64,000 nucleotides of DNA from an uncultured Eggerthellaceae bacterium (lineage in GTDB: Bacteria; Actinomycetota; Coriobacteriia; Coriobacteriales; Eggerthellaceae), in the NCBI GenBank assembly GCA_910588905.1, contig CAJURZ010000002.1:1-64000 (forward strand). The letters are read 5' to 3'. Below, piece by piece: positions 27,428 to 34,705 of the stretch. Below the pieces are notes generated by a model that searched no databases, was not told where the DNA came from, and was given only the letters and a program-made list of their open reading frames with translations. Position 1 is the first letter of the stretch. Every line of letters begins with the position of its first letter. The translations under genes were made by a program, and so were the position numbers.

Positions 27428-28623
27428 GCTCTCCCCTTTCCTGATGCATTCGAATCCATTTCCGTTCTATGAGGAGCGGACCGCTTGGCCCGCAGCTTCC
27501 ACCAGAGGAATGCGAAGAACCCCGCGCCCAGCACGCAGGGGCCCGAAAGGAATGCCGCTGCATATCCACAGGAATCCGCCACTGCACCGCCGATGATGGC
27601 GCCGAACCCCTGTCCGGCATCGATGCCAAGATAGAACGTTGAGCTGGCTACGCCCCGCTTCTCATCGGGAGCATCCTTGAGCACGCATCCTTGGATAGAG
27701 GACTGAGCCGCCCCTTGGCCGAAGATGCGGAAGACCGCCCCCGCAAGGATCATCGGTAGCGACGCTGCCAGCGCGATCGCTGTCACCGCCAAGCCCTCCG
27801 ATGCGAAGCCGACAAGGGCGATGCCTGTAAGCCCGCGCCTGTCCGTGATGCGACCAGCCAAGGGACGCACGAACACCATTCCCAGAGAGGAGATGAAGAA
27901 GAACCAGGCGATGCCGCTGATGCCACGCTCGTCTCCCAGCAGCACCATGAAGCTGGAGGTCAGACCCGCACAGAACGCGAAGGAAAGCGCTGACACCGAA
28001 AGGGGGATGGCATCCACATCGATGGTCTGTGCCAATGAGAACCGGGTGGGCGGCGGGGGATCATAGGGCTTGACGGGAAGCGCGAAGCTCACCCCAGCAG
28101 CTCCCAGCATGAGCAGGGCCCCTCCGAAGAAAGCCATGGCATGGCCGATGCCCTCTGCCACCGCTATCCCGAGCCCCGGGCCCAGCGACATGCCCACCAT
28201 GGCAGCGATCCCCACATACCCCACGCCCTCGGCGATGCGATGGGAGGGGATGAAGTCGATGGCTATGACGGTGATGACCGTGGTCTGGATGGAGAGCGCG
28301 AGCGCATGCAAGACACGGAACGCCACGAGCATGACAGCGGTCTGGGAAAGCCCGTAGCCTATCATGGCCACTGCCCCTATGACGAGTCCGAGCAGCATGA
28401 ATCGAATGCGGTTCACATGGTCAGAGGCATATCCCACGAAGGGACGGAACGCCAAGGCGCAGAAGGAGAACATCCCAGCGATGAGGCCCGCCATGGCCGT
28501 GGTCTCGCCGATGAGCACGGCGTACTGCGCGATCAGGGGCGTCACCATATTGAAGGACAGCATATAGACCGTCTGGAGGAGCAGGCAGAGGGCAAAGCCT
28601 TTGTTCCAAAGCTTCCCGTCCAT
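27424..28623 (-). CDS. MFS transporter
   Basis: The 399-residue protein has twelve hydrophobic segments with the MFS loop motifs RPFVGYASDHVNRIRFM (loop 2-3) and RPLAGRITDRRGLTGIA (loop 8-9). It lacks the PESP-type insert of the other MFS protein in the window, so it belongs to a different branch, closer to drug/metabolite exporters or small-molecule porters. It starts the minus-strand operon MFS, OYE-type flavoprotein, cupin, and its last four bases overlap the flavoprotein start (ATGA). Divergent from two cupin genes. Confidence 0.9.
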   Translation of the reverse strand: MDGKLWNKGFALCLLLQTVYMLSFNMVTPLIAQYAVLIGETTAMAGLIAGMFSFCALAFRPFVGYASDHVNRIRFMLLGLVIGAVAMIGYGLSQTAVMLVAFRVLHALALSIQTTVITVIAIDFIPSHRIAEGVGYVGIAAMVGMSLGPGLGIAVAEGIGHAMAFFGGALLMLGAAGVSFALPVKPYDPPPPTRFSLAQTIDVDAIPLSVSALSFAFCAGLTSSFMVLLGDERGISGIAWFFFISSLGMVFVRPLAGRITDRRGLTGIALVGFASEGLAVTAIALAASLPMILAGAVFRIFGQGAAQSSIQGCVLKDAPDEKRGVASSTFYLGIDAGQGFGAIIGGAVADSCGYAAAFLSGPCVLGAGFFAFLWWKLRAKRSAPHRTEMDSNASGKGRA

Positions 28624-28777
28624 GCCCCTCCCCTCTCCGATACCCCATCAAACCCCCGTTCTGCAGCGCACTATAGCCCGGAGAGATCTGCAGCCGCTAC
28701 CTACGAACCATGAGAAAAAAGGGGGATATGTTTGGCGGAATCAGCAATGGCGCTCCAAGGATGCAGGGAGATATATT

Positions 28778-28803
28778 CGATGGGCCCCCTGGGAAGCCCA
28801 TCG
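28778..28803 (+). promoter_or_regulatory. Palindrome in the leader of the tandem cupin genes
   Basis: CGATGGGC (28778-28785) and GCCCATCG (28796-28803) form an 8-base-pair perfect dyad in the 242-base divergent region (28624-28865). A TATATT hexamer at 28772-28777 directly precedes it and may be a -10 box, which would put the dyad over the transcript start. It may be an operator or a leader hairpin. Confidence 0.4.
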
Positions 28804-28865
28804 CCCAGAGAAGGGGTGCTCTTGCCAAGCTTCGGATAACCAACCAAGGGAAGGAGAGGATGACC

Positions 28866-29279
28866 ATGGCCAACCTCGAACGTTATGTGTCGCACTTCGT
28901 TCGCCCGAACAGCCATCAGATGACCGAGGACGGGGAGACCTTTCGCCGCAATATCTTGCTTCTGAATGGAGACGTGCTGCCGGGAGCCCCTTACTTCACC
29001 ATCACCTGGTATTGCAATCCGGGGGATCCTTGCACCGACACCCACGTCCATGACTTCGACGAATACCTCGGCTTCGCCGGTTCTGACCCAGATGATCCCA
29101 CGAATCTGAACGGGCGAGTCCGCTTCATGATAGACGGTGAATGGGTGACCATCGAAGAGAGCACCATCCTCTTCATCCCGGCTGGCGTCCCGCACTGTCC
29201 CTACTACATCGAGCGCGTGGATAAGCCCATCATCCACTGGTCCGGTGGCAATTCCGGAGTCTATCAACAGCTGAGATAG
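28866..29279 (+). CDS. Cupin-domain protein, paralogue 2
   Basis: The 137-residue protein MANLERYVSHFVRP carries the cupin metal motif HVHDFDEYLGFAGSDPDD (two His and a Glu) and the distal His in FIPAGVPHCPYY. It is most similar to the next gene, with both sharing YFT.TW, HDFDE, GSDPDDP and PAGV.HCP. The start at 28866 has AAGGAG nine bases upstream; an ATG six bases earlier is too close to that site. The protein is predicted cytoplasmic. A role as a small metal-dependent isomerase, lyase or binding protein for the cluster's substrate is inference. Confidence 0.88.
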   Translation: MANLERYVSHFVRPNSHQMTEDGETFRRNILLLNGDVLPGAPYFTITWYCNPGDPCTDTHVHDFDEYLGFAGSDPDDPTNLNGRVRFMIDGEWVTIEESTILFIPAGVPHCPYYIERVDKPIIHWSGGNSGVYQQLR

Positions 29280-29287
29280 CACGTGGT

Positions 29288-29315
29288 CGGGCTCTGACCC
29301 TTTACCCTGAGCCCG
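29288..29315 (+). other. Hairpin between tandem cupin genes
   Basis: CGGGCTC (29288-29294) and GAGCCCG (29309-29315) form a 7-base-pair stem in the 55-base gap, leaving the downstream AAGGAGG ribosome site free. No T tract follows. Confidence 0.45.
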
Positions 29316-29334
29316 TAACGAACAAGGAGGAACC

Positions 29335-29754
29335 ATGAGCGCAGCAGAGAAGTACCTCTCGACCTATTCTCTTGATTTCGACAACATAGATGACGAAGGC
29401 GATGTCATCCGCCGCAATGTCATCCTGCTCAACTCCGACGTGATCCCCGGAGCACCCTATTTCACCCTTACCTGGTTCTTGAAGAACACCGGGATGATGC
29501 AGAAGCCCCACACCCATGATTTCGATGAGCATGTCGGGTTCGTTGGATCCGACCCCGATGACCCCACTGACCTGGGAGCCGTCGTGCGCTTCATGGTAGA
29601 CGATGAATGGATCACCATGGATAAGAGCGGGGTCATCTTCATTCCTGCCGGAGTGAAGCACTGCCCCTATGTCATCGAAGAGGTCAGACGTCCTGTGATC
29701 CACTGGTCCGCCGGATCCACCGGCACCTATGCTCAGGCAGTGACCGCTTCCTGA
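29335..29754 (+). CDS. Cupin-domain protein, paralogue 3
   Basis: The 139-residue protein is a tandem paralogue of the gene at 28866. It shows KPHTHDFDEHVGFVGSDPDD with the cupin His-x-His and Glu, and FIPAGVKHCPYV with the distal His. The N terminus (MSAAEKYLSTYSLDF) differs from paralogue 2, so the duplication is not recent. An optimal AAGGAGG site lies seven bases before the ATG. It ends the plus-strand operon and is followed by an intrinsic terminator. Confidence 0.88.
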   Translation: MSAAEKYLSTYSLDFDNIDDEGDVIRRNVILLNSDVIPGAPYFTLTWFLKNTGMMQKPHTHDFDEHVGFVGSDPDDPTDLGAVVRFMVDDEWITMDKSGVIFIPAGVKHCPYVIEEVRRPVIHWSAGSTGTYAQAVTAS

Positions 29755-29788
29755 GCTGAGCCTTCCTGACAAGGCCTTCCCTGTCTAT

Positions 29789-29814
29789 GCCCCTGGCCCT
29801 GCCGGGGGCTTTTC
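29789..29814 (+). terminator. Rho-independent terminator of the cupin operon
   Basis: GCCCCTGG, a short loop and CCGGGGGC form a GC-rich stem (about 29789-29809) followed by TTTTCT. It lies 35 bases after the last cupin stop codon. Confidence 0.8.
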
Positions 29815-29829
29815 TATGGCGGAAGCATT

Positions 29830-29857
29830 GGGCCGAACACGTTCGGCCCCTACGCAG
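29830..29857. repeat. Dispersed palindromic repeat, copy A (single hairpin)
   Basis: GGGCCGAAC AC GTTCGGCCC is followed by CTACGCAGGCG. The inner bases CGAACACGTTCG and the CCCCTACG edge match copies at 40494 and 57769. It lies between convergent genes in a gap of 142 bases. Confidence 0.65.
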
Positions 29858-29896
29858 GCGACGCGTCATTCCCTCCCATGACTCCGTGCTGCTGTC

Positions 29897-31564
29897 CTAC
29901 CCTTGGCTGGCAGCAACCGCCTCCATGACCGCCTCGGCCACACGTAGCCCATCGCAGGCAGCGCTCATGATGCCACCTGCATAGCCTGCGCCTTCGCCTA
30001 CCGGGTAGATACCTGGATGGGAGACGGACTGGAGCGTGTCGCCATCGCGCACGATGCGCACGGGGCTGGAGCTGCGCGCCTCCACCGCCGTCATGACCGC
30101 CTCTGGTGCGTCGAAGCCATGCAGCTTGTGGCCCATTGCCGGGATGGCCTCCTCAAGCGCAGCAGTCACGAAGGGCGGAAGCACGCTGTGCAGATCCGTT
30201 TCTATCACATGGCGCGGATAGGTTGGCTGCACAGACCCTGAGGCCACAAGGCGCGAAGAGCCATCCTCTGGGTTCAAGAAGCTGCCCACCGTTTGCGCCG
30301 GAGCGGCGAAGCTGAAGCCTCCTACCTGGAATGCCTCCCATTCCAATGCCCGTTGGAAGCGCACGCCTGCCAATACTCCCTCTTCCAACGGGAAGTCATC
30401 GGGGCGCACCTCTACCAAGAGCGCGCTGTTCGCATTCTCTCCACTCCGCGCGTGGTCGCTCATGCCGTTCACGCAGACGCCACCTGCCTCGCTGGCGGCA
30501 GCGACCACCTGGCCACCCGGGCACATGCAGAACGTATAGACGCCACGATCTTGTGGGGTATGCACCGCCAGCTTGTAGTCCGCTGGCGGCAACGCCGGAT
30601 GGCCCGCGGAAGAGCCGTACTGGGCTTCATCGATAGCGCGCTGCGCATGCTCGATGCGCACGCCCACAGCGAAGGGCTTGCGTGCCATGGTCACACCAGC
30701 GTCATCCAGCATAGCGAAGGTGTCTCGGGCCGAATGGCCGATAGCCAGCATGAGCGCATCGGTTTCGATCTCCTCCTCGCTTCCCGTGCGAAGGTCGCGC
30801 ACGGTTGCGCTGATGGTGCCGGAAGCGGTGATTCTCTGGCCCACGAGCTGAGCGGCGAAGCGCACCTCACCCCCAGCATCTTCTATCTGCCGACGCAGGT
30901 TCTTGACCACCTTCGGCAAGTAGTCTGTGCCGATATGGGGCTTCGCATCCACTAGGATATCCTCAGGCGCCCCGCAAGCTACGAACTCCTCTAGCACGAA
31001 GCGCGCGAAGGGGCTCTTCGTGCCCGTGGTCAGCTTCCCATCGGAGAACGTGCCTGCACCGCCCTCGCCGAACTGGATGTTCGACTGCGCATCCAGCGGC
31101 CCTCCCTGCGCGAACGTGCGCACATCTTCCATGCGCTCCTCCACCGCACGGCCGCGTTCCAGAAGCAAGGGCTTGAGCCCGGCGCGCGCCAACGCCAGCG
31201 CACAGAAGAGCCCTGCAGGCCCCGCCCCCACGACGACCGGGCGCATGAAACGCGCCTTTCGCGCTGCATCCTCCAGAGAGGGGAACGTCACCGGCGCAGG
31301 CACCTTCGGCGATCCCACCTGCACGCCTTTCCTCGGATGCAATTCCGAAGGATCATCCACGCCTGCGATGTCTGCCTGCACGTTCAATACGAAATGGACG
31401 TCAGAGCGCTTTCGGGCATCTACTGCTTTACGGACGATGCGCACATCGCGCACGCGCCTCTCCGCCACGCCGAGCGCCCGCGCCACCTCGCCCAAGAGCT
31501 GCTGCTCGCGCCCGGGGAGCATCGCATCCAAGGATGCCTGTACGTTGTTCGCTTGCAGGATCAC
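29897..31564 (-). CDS. Uncharacterised FAD-dependent dehydrogenase (COG2509-like)
   Basis: The 555-residue flavoprotein has an N-terminal ~100-residue domain typical of this family (RIVRKAVDARKRSDVHFVLN), then the FAD-binding VVVGAGPAGLFCALALARAG, and later SNIQFGEGGAGTFSDGKLTT and the C-terminal GEGAGYAGGIMSAACDGLRV. The true start is a GTG at 31564 that overlaps the preceding stop codon (GTGA), giving a family-like first residue series ILQANNVQASLD; the frame upstream of it lies within the neighbour. Biochemical role of the family is not established. Confidence 0.88.
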   Translation of the reverse strand: MILQANNVQASLDAMLPGREQQLLGEVARALGVAERRVRDVRIVRKAVDARKRSDVHFVLNVQADIAGVDDPSELHPRKGVQVGSPKVPAPVTFPSLEDAARKARFMRPVVVGAGPAGLFCALALARAGLKPLLLERGRAVEERMEDVRTFAQGGPLDAQSNIQFGEGGAGTFSDGKLTTGTKSPFARFVLEEFVACGAPEDILVDAKPHIGTDYLPKVVKNLRRQIEDAGGEVRFAAQLVGQRITASGTISATVRDLRTGSEEEIETDALMLAIGHSARDTFAMLDDAGVTMARKPFAVGVRIEHAQRAIDEAQYGSSAGHPALPPADYKLAVHTPQDRGVYTFCMCPGGQVVAAASEAGGVCVNGMSDHARSGENANSALLVEVRPDDFPLEEGVLAGVRFQRALEWEAFQVGGFSFAAPAQTVGSFLNPEDGSSRLVASGSVQPTYPRHVIETDLHSVLPPFVTAALEEAIPAMGHKLHGFDAPEAVMTAVEARSSSPVRIVRDGDTLQSVSHPGIYPVGEGAGYAGGIMSAACDGLRVAEAVMEAVAASQG

Positions 31565-32784
31565 ACCAAGCTCCAACCCGCCAACATGCCGGTAGCGAAT
31601 GCCCAGTGCAGATTGAAGCCCCCACAGGCGCCGTCCATATCCAATGCCTCTCCCAGGACATGCAGCCCAGGAACGGCCTTGGCTTCCAGCGTTTCCAGAT
31701 CGAAGGCATCCAATGAGAAGCCACCCCGATGCACTTGGCAGAGCTCCGCATCCCCCATGTCCTTGACAGGCAGGTCGAAGGCGCACGAACGCTCAGCCAA
31801 CCGGGCGGCGCTCTCCTCCGTTGCCTCTTCGGCCCCTTCCAGCCCCAGGCTCTTCAGCACCTGATCGGCCACCAGGGGCAGCACCGCCCCTTGGAGTAGC
31901 TCGAAGTTCGAAGGCGCCTTCGCCATGACCTGAGAGAGGGTCTTGAGCCGTGAACCCATAAGAGCGCAGGGGTCAGCCTCATCCGGCAGGAGATCCAAGC
32001 GGATCGCATCCCCCGGCTGCGCCGAACGGGACAGGTTGAAGATGGCGATACCGGACACGCCGTACTTGCGGAAGAGGACCTCTCCTCGCTCCTCCGCCAA
32101 GCGCGCACCCTGTCGCAGCAAGCTTGCGCTGCAGCGGACGCGGACGTTATCCAAGGGACGGGTGAACCGGTTATCCGTCATCAACGGACCGAGGATAGGC
32201 GTGGGCTGAGCATAGGGAAGGAGCCCGTCAAGGCCTAAGGGTCCCGCCGCGCCTCCCGCTGCCAGCACAGCCTTCCGAACGCGTATCAGTTCCCCTCCTT
32301 GAAGGTGCACGGTGAAATGAGAGCGATCGGTCTTCGGAGGGACGATACACTCCACCGGCGCCGAGAGGCGAACCTCCACGCCGAACCGGAGCAAGGGGGA
32401 GCGGAGCACATCCAGCACCACGCTGGCCTTGTTCGCCAACGGATACAGCCGCCCCTCGGCTTCCTCCCGCCAGATCAGCCCCAACCGTTCGAAGAAGCCC
32501 ACCACGGGGTTCACCGATGCAGGGAGCCACGCTGAGCGCTCATCCAACGCCTCAGCAACCGCCTTGAACCCGTGAGGATCGTTGTACGCCTCAGGTCGGA
32601 TATCCGCGTTGGAGAAGTTGCAGCGGCCATTGCCCGAGCGCAGGATGGGACGGCCGATCTTGTCCGCCGCCTCGAGGATGATGATAGAAGGAAGCTCCCG
32701 GCCTGCGCGCAATGCGCCCTCGCAGGCTGCCACGGCGCACACGAGGCCCGATGCCCCTCCTCCTATGATGGCGATATCATGCAT
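31561..32784 (-). CDS. HI0933-type NAD(P)/FAD-dependent oxidoreductase
   Basis: The 407-residue protein begins MHDIAIIGGGASGLVCAVAA with a GxGxxG FAD site, contains the family motif KIGRPILRSGNGRCNFSNAD near residue 40 and ends with LHVLGEALDMDGACGGFNLH. These are HI0933/YhiN-family signatures; the physiological substrate of the family is not settled. Its stop overlaps the GTG start of the downstream flavoprotein by four bases, so the two are co-translated and may be functionally linked. Confidence 0.9.
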   Translation of the reverse strand: MHDIAIIGGGASGLVCAVAACEGALRAGRELPSIIILEAADKIGRPILRSGNGRCNFSNADIRPEAYNDPHGFKAVAEALDERSAWLPASVNPVVGFFERLGLIWREEAEGRLYPLANKASVVLDVLRSPLLRFGVEVRLSAPVECIVPPKTDRSHFTVHLQGGELIRVRKAVLAAGGAAGPLGLDGLLPYAQPTPILGPLMTDNRFTRPLDNVRVRCSASLLRQGARLAEERGEVLFRKYGVSGIAIFNLSRSAQPGDAIRLDLLPDEADPCALMGSRLKTLSQVMAKAPSNFELLQGAVLPLVADQVLKSLGLEGAEEATEESAARLAERSCAFDLPVKDMGDAELCQVHRGGFSLDAFDLETLEAKAVPGLHVLGEALDMDGACGGFNLHWAFATGMLAGWSLV

Positions 32785-32826
32785 AGGAGAGACCGATCGA
32801 GCTCAGCTCGATGATGCATCCCCTGG

Positions 32827-34254
32827 TCACTTGGATGCCACTTGGGGAATGGGGTCCGTATCCTCTTCGTCCAGGTTATCCTCATAGACATAGTGCTTCG
32901 TCTCGCGGGCGATCATGCCCGAGAGCAGGAGCACCACGATGATATTCGGCACCGCCATGAGCGCATTGGTGATATCGGAGATAGACCAGACCAGGTCTCC
33001 CACTCCAATGGCACCCAAGAATGCCACCACCAGATAGAGCACCTGATAGGGACGGATGGCGTAATGCCCGAAGAGGTAGGTGATGCAGCGGTTGCCATAA
33101 TAGGACCAACCCAGGATGGTGGAGTAGGCGAACAGGATCATGCCCACCACCAGGATAGGCGTACCGATATAGGGGATCTCAGCGAAGGCAGCGCTGGTGA
33201 GCTCAGCCCCGGCCGTGATGCTCCCCGACATGACCTGCTGCTGCAAGTCAGCATTGCCCAGCATGGTGGACACCAGCACCAGGCCAGTGAGGGCGCACAC
33301 GATGACGGTATCCCAGAACGTGCCCGTCATGGAAACAAGAGCCTGCCGAGCCGGATTGCGGGTGGAGGCAGCCGAGGCCACGATAGGCGCGGAACCCAAG
33401 CCGGACTCGTTCGAGAACAGGCCGCGGGCGCAACCGTACTGCATGGCGATCATGACCCCTGAACCCAGAGCACCGCCGAAGGCAGCCTTCGGCGTGAACG
33501 CGCACTCCAGGATCAGGCAGAGCGCGGGCCACACATAGGCCCAATTGATACACAGGATGATGATGCAGCCGATGGTATAGGCAATGGCCATGAACGGCAC
33601 CAGCTTCTCGCACACCCGGGAGATGACCTTCACGCCCCCAAGCACCACCAGGCCCACCAACACCACGATGGCAAGGCCCATGGCCCACTCGGGCACACCG
33701 GGGATGTTGGTGGTGACCACCGAGGTCATGGCCTGAGACTGCACCGCAGCGCCGATCCCGAAGGAGGCGATGGCTGCCAGGAGCGCAAAGGCACCTGCCC
33801 CCAAGAGCGCCCACCAGGGAATGGAGCCGTCTTTGCGCTGGAACGCCCTGCGCCACGCGTACATGGCGCCACCCAGCATGTTGCCGTTATGGTCTTTGAC
33901 GCGATACTTCACCGCTGCGAAGGTCTCTGAGTACTTCGTGGCTATGCCGAAGACGCCGGTGATCCACATCCAGAAGATGGCTCCCGGACCACCCGCCATG
34001 ATGGCCGTGCCCACGCCCACGATGTTGCCCGTGCCGATGGTAGCGGAAAGGGCAGTGCATAAGGCACCGAACTGGCTGATATCACCGGGTGCGTTCGGGT
34101 CCTTGGTGACAGAGAGCTTGATGCCCCGCCCCAGCTTGCGCTGGATGAAGCCGGTCCTGAACGTCAGGAATACGTGAGCCCCCAACAAGAGGACCAGCAT
34201 GGGAATGCCCCATACGAAATCATCTATGGCACCTATGATCTCTTGAATATCCAT
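32827..34254 (-). CDS. Sodium:alanine/glycine symporter (AgcS family)
   Basis: The 475-residue membrane protein shows the AgcS signatures near the N terminus (FGALCTALSATIGTGNIVGV, with the sodium-site GTGNI) and in the middle (GLFSNESGLGSAPIVASAAS). About eleven helices are visible. It should import alanine or glycine with sodium. It has no close operon partner; 42 bases separate it from the flavoprotein gene downstream and 118 from the DUF1292 gene. The 118-base gap upstream contains nothing obvious beyond a likely promoter. Confidence 0.93.
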   Translation of the reverse strand: MDIQEIIGAIDDFVWGIPMLVLLLGAHVFLTFRTGFIQRKLGRGIKLSVTKDPNAPGDISQFGALCTALSATIGTGNIVGVGTAIMAGGPGAIFWMWITGVFGIATKYSETFAAVKYRVKDHNGNMLGGAMYAWRRAFQRKDGSIPWWALLGAGAFALLAAIASFGIGAAVQSQAMTSVVTTNIPGVPEWAMGLAIVVLVGLVVLGGVKVISRVCEKLVPFMAIAYTIGCIIILCINWAYVWPALCLILECAFTPKAAFGGALGSGVMIAMQYGCARGLFSNESGLGSAPIVASAASTRNPARQALVSMTGTFWDTVIVCALTGLVLVSTMLGNADLQQQVMSGSITAGAELTSAAFAEIPYIGTPILVVGMILFAYSTILGWSYYGNRCITYLFGHYAIRPYQVLYLVVAFLGAIGVGDLVWSISDITNALMAVPNIIVVLLLSGMIARETKHYVYEDNLDEEDTDPIPQVASK

Positions 34255-34372
34255 CGATCATCCCTCATTCGCGAAGTGCTTTACCGGACTAAAGCTACCC
34301 GATTATATTTCTGAGGGATGTAACGCCGCCATTAACTTCGGCGAAGGGCGTCTGCGATGCCCGACAGCAAGA

Positions 34373-34705
34373 TCATGCGAACTGGTACAGATCCTTAGTG
34401 GCCGTTTGGAACTTCTCGTAGGCGCACTGAGCAAGCTCCTCATCCTCTACCAGCTCAAAGCTCTCAGGGATGCCGTCCTCATCGGTCTCAAGGACCTCCA
34501 GCACGATGACCTCCCCGGAAGAGAGGGCCGGATGGCCCTCATCCACCGGGAAGAAGAACCCGTACTCACGCCCGTCTAGGATGACGATCCCCAGGAACTC
34601 CAGGTTGACCGTCTCTCCTGCCTCATCCTGGAAGACGAGGGTCACCCCCTCTTCCGCAGGCGGGCAGAAATCAGGATGACTGCCTTCGCGCACCGACGCC
34701 GTCAT
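34373..34705 (-). CDS. DUF1292-family protein
   Basis: The 110-residue acidic protein has the DUF1292 pattern: VTLVFQDEAGETVNLEFLGI, then YGFFFPVDEG and EVIVLEVLETDEDGIPESFE. DUF1292 proteins are small cytoplasmic proteins common in Gram-positive bacteria and of unknown function, usually with a role inferred near RuvX or tRNA genes. Its start overlaps the secDF stop by one base (TGATG), so it is translated as part of that operon here, an unusual partner. Confidence 0.85.
   Translation of the reverse strand: MTASVREGSHPDFCPPAEEGVTLVFQDEAGETVNLEFLGIVILDGREYGFFFPVDEGHPALSSGEVIVLEVLETDEDGIPESFELVEDEELAQCAYEKFQTATKDLYQFA

Noticed and set aside
31565-31786. Longer N terminus of the COG2509-like flavoprotein
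   Set aside because: The extra 74 residues lie inside the preceding HI0933-type gene, while the GTG at 31564 gives a standard GTGA overlap and a family-like start.
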